Source of the DNA: Polyangiaceae bacterium
Lineage (GTDB): Bacteria; Myxococcota_A; Polyangia; Polyangiales; Polyangiaceae
NCBI GenBank assembly: GCA_019637295.1
Contig: JAHBVX010000015.1
Location: forward strand, 81,355-145,354
DNA: 64,000 bases
Direction of reading: 5' to 3'
The notes under the pieces were generated by a model. That model searched no databases. It was not told the origin of the DNA and saw only the letters and a list, made by a program, of their open reading frames with translations. Positions 60,443-64,000 of this stretch are shown in pieces. The position numbers and the translations under genes were made by a program. The first letter of the stretch is position 1. Every line of letters begins with the position of its first letter.

Positions 60443-62221
60443 ATGGGCATCGCAGCAGTCTTGAAGCGGGACCGAGTCCGCGGGGGCGAGATCGTGTCCG
60501 CGCTCTTGCAGGCCGAGGGAGTGAGGCACGTGTTCGGGATCATCGACGGCACCTACTTCGGGATGTACTCGACCTTCGCGCAGCACGGCATCTCGCTGAT
60601 CACGCCGCGCCATGAGACCAGCGCCGTCCACATGGCGGGCGCGTACGCGCGCAGCACCGGTCAGCTCGGCGTGTGCATGGCCTCGAACGGTCCGGGCGTC
60701 GCCAACGCGCTACCCGGCGTCGCCGTCGAGAACGCCGAGGGCAACCGGGTGCTCCTGATCACGAGCTGCCGTCGCGAGGGGATCATCTATCCCGATCGCG
60801 GCGGTACGTTTCAGTACTTCCCACAGGTCGACGTCACCGCGCCCATGACGAAGTGGAGCTGCGCGGTCCCCTCGGTGGAGCGGTTGTCGGAGATCCTGCG
60901 CCGCGCGTTCCGCGTACTGTGGACGGGGCGCCCTGGCGTGGTTCACGTCGACGTTCCCGAGAGTATCATGAACGGAAAATTCGAGATCGACCCCGCGTGG
61001 TTGCGGCTCGAAGGGCATCGCGGGTCCCGCGAGCGCATCGCCGCGCCCGAGGAGCAGGTGCGTCAAGCCGTTCGTCTGATCGGACGCGCCAAGAGGCCGC
61101 TCATTCACGCGGGCTCGGGCGTGATTCACGCTGGAGCGTGCGACGAGCTCATGGAGCTGGCGAAGCTGATCGAGGCGCCCATCACGACGAGCTGGGGCGC
61201 TCGGGCGGCGGTGGACGAACGCGTTGCCAACGTCGTCCCGATGCAATACATCGACGCCGTCAACGTGGCGCGGTGCACGGCGGACCTGGTGCTGGTCATC
61301 GGCTCGCGCTTGGGCGAGACGGACTGGTGGGGCAAGCCGCCCTACTGGGGCCAGCCGGACCGCCAGCAGCTGATCCAGGCCGATCTGGACGGCGAGTGCC
61401 TGGGCGCCCATCGCCCGGCCAACCTCGCCATCCAGGCAGACGCCAAGGAGCTCCTCACCCAGCTCATCCGCGAGCACCGCGCTCGCACGCCGGTGTTCGA
61501 TCTCTCGGCGCGCAGCGCCTTCGTCGAGGGCGTACGGACCGCGTGCACCGTTCGGCGCAAGAAGCTCGACAAGCAGCTGTCGGATCGCGGCGTGCCGATG
61601 CACCCCGCTCACGTCGCGACGGTGTGCCGGCAGACCTTCGCGGACGACGCCATCCTGGTGATCGATGGCGGCAACACCGCCATCTGGGCAAACTTCTACC
61701 ACGAGGTGCGGACCCCGGGCACGCTGCTCAGCACCCCCAAGATGGGCATGCTCGGCGCGGGCGTCGCCCAAGCTCTCGGCGCGAAGGTGGCGCACCCGAC
61801 CCGGCAGGTCTACTGCATCATCGGCGACGGTGCGATGGGCTTTCACCAGCAAGAGATCGAGACCGCCATCCGCAACGATCTGCCCGTCATCTACCTGGTG
61901 CTGTGCGACAAGCAGTGGGGCATGGTGAAGATGAACCAGCAGTTCGCGCTCAAGCCCGTCAAGACGCTGCTCAAGAAGTCGCTGTCGGCGCAAGAGACCA
62001 TCAACGCCGATCTGCACGAGACCCGCTTCGACGATCTGGCTCGCGCCATGGGCGCCCACGGCGAGCGGGTGGGGGATCCGGCGGGTCTGGCGGGCGCCAT
62101 CCAGCGCAGCCTGGCTACCGGGCGCTGCTCGGTCATCCACGTGGACGTCGATCCCGTCAAGCACATGTGGGCGCCGAACCTGAAGACCTTCAAGGACATG
62201 CACGAGGAGCCCGCCGGATGA
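60443..62221 (+). CDS. thiamine-diphosphate-dependent enzyme (acetolactate-synthase-like)
   Basis: 592 aa. The three-domain layout of the POX/ALS superfamily: N-terminal PYR domain with the activating glutamate in 'RHETSAVHMAGAYARSTGQL', a central domain ('RAKRPLIHAGSGVIHAGACD', about 205-340), and the C-terminal PP domain with 'IIGDGAMGFHQQEIETAIRN' (GDG start of the TPP motif). The metal-binding Asn at the end of that motif appears as Asp in 'LVLCDKQWGM'. That and the distinct active-site loop argue against true acetolactate synthase; benzoylformate decarboxylase-, oxalyl-CoA- or 2-hydroxyacyl-CoA-lyase-like chemistry is possible. Coupled by 4 bp to the epimerase gene. Confidence 0.9.
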   Translation: MGIAAVLKRDRVRGGEIVSALLQAEGVRHVFGIIDGTYFGMYSTFAQHGISLITPRHETSAVHMAGAYARSTGQLGVCMASNGPGVANALPGVAVENAEGNRVLLITSCRREGIIYPDRGGTFQYFPQVDVTAPMTKWSCAVPSVERLSEILRRAFRVLWTGRPGVVHVDVPESIMNGKFEIDPAWLRLEGHRGSRERIAAPEEQVRQAVRLIGRAKRPLIHAGSGVIHAGACDELMELAKLIEAPITTSWGARAAVDERVANVVPMQYIDAVNVARCTADLVLVIGSRLGETDWWGKPPYWGQPDRQQLIQADLDGECLGAHRPANLAIQADAKELLTQLIREHRARTPVFDLSARSAFVEGVRTACTVRRKKLDKQLSDRGVPMHPAHVATVCRQTFADDAILVIDGGNTAIWANFYHEVRTPGTLLSTPKMGMLGAGVAQALGAKVAHPTRQVYCIIGDGAMGFHQQEIETAIRNDLPVIYLVLCDKQWGMVKMNQQFALKPVKTLLKKSLSAQETINADLHETRFDDLARAMGAHGERVGDPAGLAGAIQRSLATGRCSVIHVDVDPVKHMWAPNLKTFKDMHEEPAG

Positions 62222-63186
62222 CGGCGCTCGGCGCGCCGAGGCGAGTGCTCGTCACCGGCGCGCGCGGGTACATCGGCGCGCTGGTCGTGGAGCGCCTCGC
62301 TGCGCGGGCCGGCGCGCTGACCAAGCTGGTGGCCGCGGACGTGCGGGCCGCAACGCCCGGCGAGCGGCGCGCGGACGTGGAGTATCTGCAGCTCGATGTG
62401 CGGGACCCGTCCCTCGCCGCCGTCCTGTCCGAGCGTGGGATCGAGAGCGTCGTCCACCTGGCCGCCATCGTCAGCCCCGGGCCGGGCAGCTCGGCTGCCC
62501 TCGAGTACTCCGTGGACGTCGAGGGCACGCGCAATGTGCTCGAAGCCTGCGTTTCCGCGGGCGTACGGCATTTGATCGTCACCTCCAGCGGCGCGGCCTA
62601 CGGCTATCACGCGGACAACCCGCCCGCGCTCAGCGAGGACTGTCCCCTGCGCGGCAACGACGAGTTCCCCTACGCCAAGCACAAGCGACTGGTGGAAGAG
62701 ATGCTCGCCCGCTACCGCCAGAGCCACCCCGAGCTCGGGCAGCTCGTGTTCCGGCCGGGCACCGTCCTCGGCGCTTCCACCAGCAATCAGATCACGAACC
62801 TGTTCGAGAAGCGCGTCGTGCTCGGTCTCGACGGCGCCGCCACGCCGTTCGTGTTCGTCTGGGACCAGGATGTGGTCGAGTGCATCGTGCTCGGCGTCGT
62901 CGGCGAGAAGACTGGCATCTACAACCTGGCCGGTCATGGCGTGATGACGCTGCGGGAGATCGCCGCGCGCCTGCGCAAGCCGTACGTCTCCCTCCCGCCC
63001 GCGGTCGTGGCGCGCGCGCTCGGGCTGATGTCACGCCTCGGGCTCACGCGCTACGGGCCGGAGCAGGTCCGCTTCCTGCAGTACCGACCCGTCCTGGCCA
63101 ACCGGCGCCTGGAGCAGGAGTTCGGCTATCGGCTGCGACTGACCAGCCGAGAGGTGTTCGAGCTGTACGCCGAGGGTCGGACGTGA
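62218..63186 (+). CDS. NAD-dependent epimerase/dehydratase-family oxidoreductase
   Basis: 322 aa; ATG 62218 overlaps the previous stop. Rossmann motif 'VLVTGARGYIGALVVERL' (about 10-27), 'VVHLAAIV', active-site Ser/Thr in 'LIVTSSGAAYG' and YxxxK in 'FPYAKHKRLVEEM'. This is the extended short-chain dehydrogenase class that acts on sugars or on hydroxy/keto groups of larger molecules. The stop overlaps the GTG of the next gene. Partner in the TPP-enzyme operon. Confidence 0.92.
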   Translation: MTALGAPRRVLVTGARGYIGALVVERLAARAGALTKLVAADVRAATPGERRADVEYLQLDVRDPSLAAVLSERGIESVVHLAAIVSPGPGSSAALEYSVDVEGTRNVLEACVSAGVRHLIVTSSGAAYGYHADNPPALSEDCPLRGNDEFPYAKHKRLVEEMLARYRQSHPELGQLVFRPGTVLGASTSNQITNLFEKRVVLGLDGAATPFVFVWDQDVVECIVLGVVGEKTGIYNLAGHGVMTLREIAARLRKPYVSLPPAVVARALGLMSRLGLTRYGPEQVRFLQYRPVLANRRLEQEFGYRLRLTSREVFELYAEGRT

Positions 63187-63977
63187 GCGGGTCCAGTCTG
63201 GCCGAGAAGGTCGTCGTGATCACCGGCGCGGCGGGTGGGATCGGCAGCGCGCTCTGCCGCCGGCTCGTGCGCGAGGGCGCTCGGGTCGTGGCCGTCGACG
63301 TGGACGGCGAGCGCCTCGCGCAGCTGGCGCGCGATCTGGGCAACCGAGCCATCGCGCTTCAGTGCGACATCCGCGACCCGCAGGCGTGCTGCGCGGTAAT
63401 CGCCGAGGCCCGAGCGCGGTTCGGCGCCGTCGACGCCCTGATCAACAACGCGGGCATCAGCCATCACTCTCGCTTCGCCGACACGGCTCCGGCGGTCGTC
63501 GAACGCGTCATGGACGTGAACTTCTACGGCTCGGTCAACATGACGCGCGCCGTGCTCGACGACGTCCGCGCGCGTCGTGGTGTGATCGTCGTCGTGTCCA
63601 GCGTCGCCGGCTTCGCCCCGCTGATCGAGCGAGCGGCCTACGCGGCCAGCAAGCACGCGCTGCACGGTCTGTTCGAGACTCTGGCCGCCGAGCTTCGCCC
63701 CGCGGGCGTCGGCGTGGTCATGATTTGCCCGAGCTTCGTGCGCACCGAGATCGACGCGCGGGCGCTGACCGCGACGGGCGGCGTTGGCGTGCCCAAGAAG
63801 CGGGTGGCTGGCCGGGTCAGCGAGCCGGACGAGCTCGCCGAGCAGATCCTGCGCGCGCTCATCGCCCGGCCGCGTCGGGTCATCCCGTCTCTGGTCGGCA
63901 AGCTCTCGCTGGCCCTGTCCGCCCTCGCACCGGGTCTGTACGAGCGGCTCATGGTTCGCTCGGTGGCGCGCGGCTGA
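63183..63977 (+). CDS. short-chain dehydrogenase/reductase
   Basis: 264 aa, GTG start in 4-bp overlap (GTGA). Classical SDR motifs: 'VVVITGAAGGIGSALCRRLV', 'LINNAGISHHSRF', 'VVVVSSVAGF' and YxxxK in 'AAYAASKHALHGLFETL'. NAD(P)H use is likely but the preference is not clear. Last visible gene of the TetR-controlled operon (TPP enzyme, epimerase, SDR). Such sets commonly make and reduce a carbonyl intermediate, for example an acyloin made by the TPP enzyme and reduced by the dehydrogenases; this is inference. The gene is complete within the window. Confidence 0.93.
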   Translation: MSGSSLAEKVVVITGAAGGIGSALCRRLVREGARVVAVDVDGERLAQLARDLGNRAIALQCDIRDPQACCAVIAEARARFGAVDALINNAGISHHSRFADTAPAVVERVMDVNFYGSVNMTRAVLDDVRARRGVIVVVSSVAGFAPLIERAAYAASKHALHGLFETLAAELRPAGVGVVMICPSFVRTEIDARALTATGGVGVPKKRVAGRVSEPDELAEQILRALIARPRRVIPSLVGKLSLALSALAPGLYERLMVRSVARG

Positions 63978-64000
63978 GGGCCCCCCTCGCCGTGGGAGCT

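Overview
The window is about 64 kb of very GC-rich DNA with no rRNA, tRNA, phage or transposase that I can recognise. Several traits point to a myxobacterium (phylum Myxococcota, probably class Polyangia, Sorangium/Polyangium-like). These are many lipoproteins with Gly/Ser/Ala-rich linkers behind the lipobox, cysteine-rich 'NGCE / DCGG' secreted proteins, MYXO-CTERM sorting tails (21919-23529 and a remnant at 44131-44487), a Pkn2-type Ser/Thr kinase with a C-terminal membrane anchor, an AgmX/PglI-type protein and PEGA proteins. The genus assignment is inference.

Layout. 0-9 kb: an ECF sigma factor coupled to a membrane von Willebrand A protein, two DUF4398/OmpA envelope lipoproteins, a secreted hydrolase and a coupled set of envelope proteins. 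9-14 kb: decay and small genes, namely a LuxR helix-turn-helix relic, a frameshifted zinc-ribbon membrane protein, KptA RNA 2'-phosphotransferase and an EGF-like lipoprotein. 14.2-17.4 kb: a three-gene operon of an acyl-CoA-dehydrogenase-like flavoprotein, a signal-less PhnD-like protein and a TusA-like/diiron ferritin-like fusion. 17.5-27.8 kb: envelope proteins, two YkgJ zinc/iron-cluster proteins, and an operon with an exported PLP enzyme and an exported M14-type carboxypeptidase/aspartoacylase.

The most notable region is 27.9-35.5 kb. It is a tightly packed (mostly 4-bp overlapping) operon for extracytoplasmic redox metalloproteins: a lipoprotein redoxin whose first active-site cysteine codon is TGA (W-Sec-G-P-C, with a SECIS-like hairpin just downstream), a pentaheme c-type cytochrome lipoprotein, a multicopper oxidase, a lipoprotein of unknown role, an outer-membrane barrel carrying one c-heme motif, a cupredoxin and a lipoprotein azurin. 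I infer an electron-transfer chain across the periplasm and outer membrane, with the selenoredoxin as a likely thiol reductant for haem and copper site assembly.

35.5-49 kb: an old-yellow-enzyme family oxidoreductase, PEGA and cysteine-repeat lipoproteins, a Ser/Thr kinase, a MazF-type toxin-antitoxin pair beside a truncated MYXO-CTERM gene, an AgmX-type energy-transducing-like membrane protein and two overlapping LuxR-type regulators. 49-55 kb: a methyltransferase, then a divergent hemerythrin / TetR-(DUF2249)2 / polytopic membrane protein module with a 20-bp perfect palindrome at the TetR start codon, and a MarR/redoxin pair with its own inverted repeat. 55-60 kb: a fatty acid desaturase followed by a string of hairpins, small envelope proteins, a type II secretion-like STN-PDZ protein and a decayed AAA/DUF4143 ATPase. 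60-64 kb: a TetR repressor divergent from a thiamine-diphosphate enzyme / epimerase / short-chain dehydrogenase operon, with an operator overlapping the -35 box.
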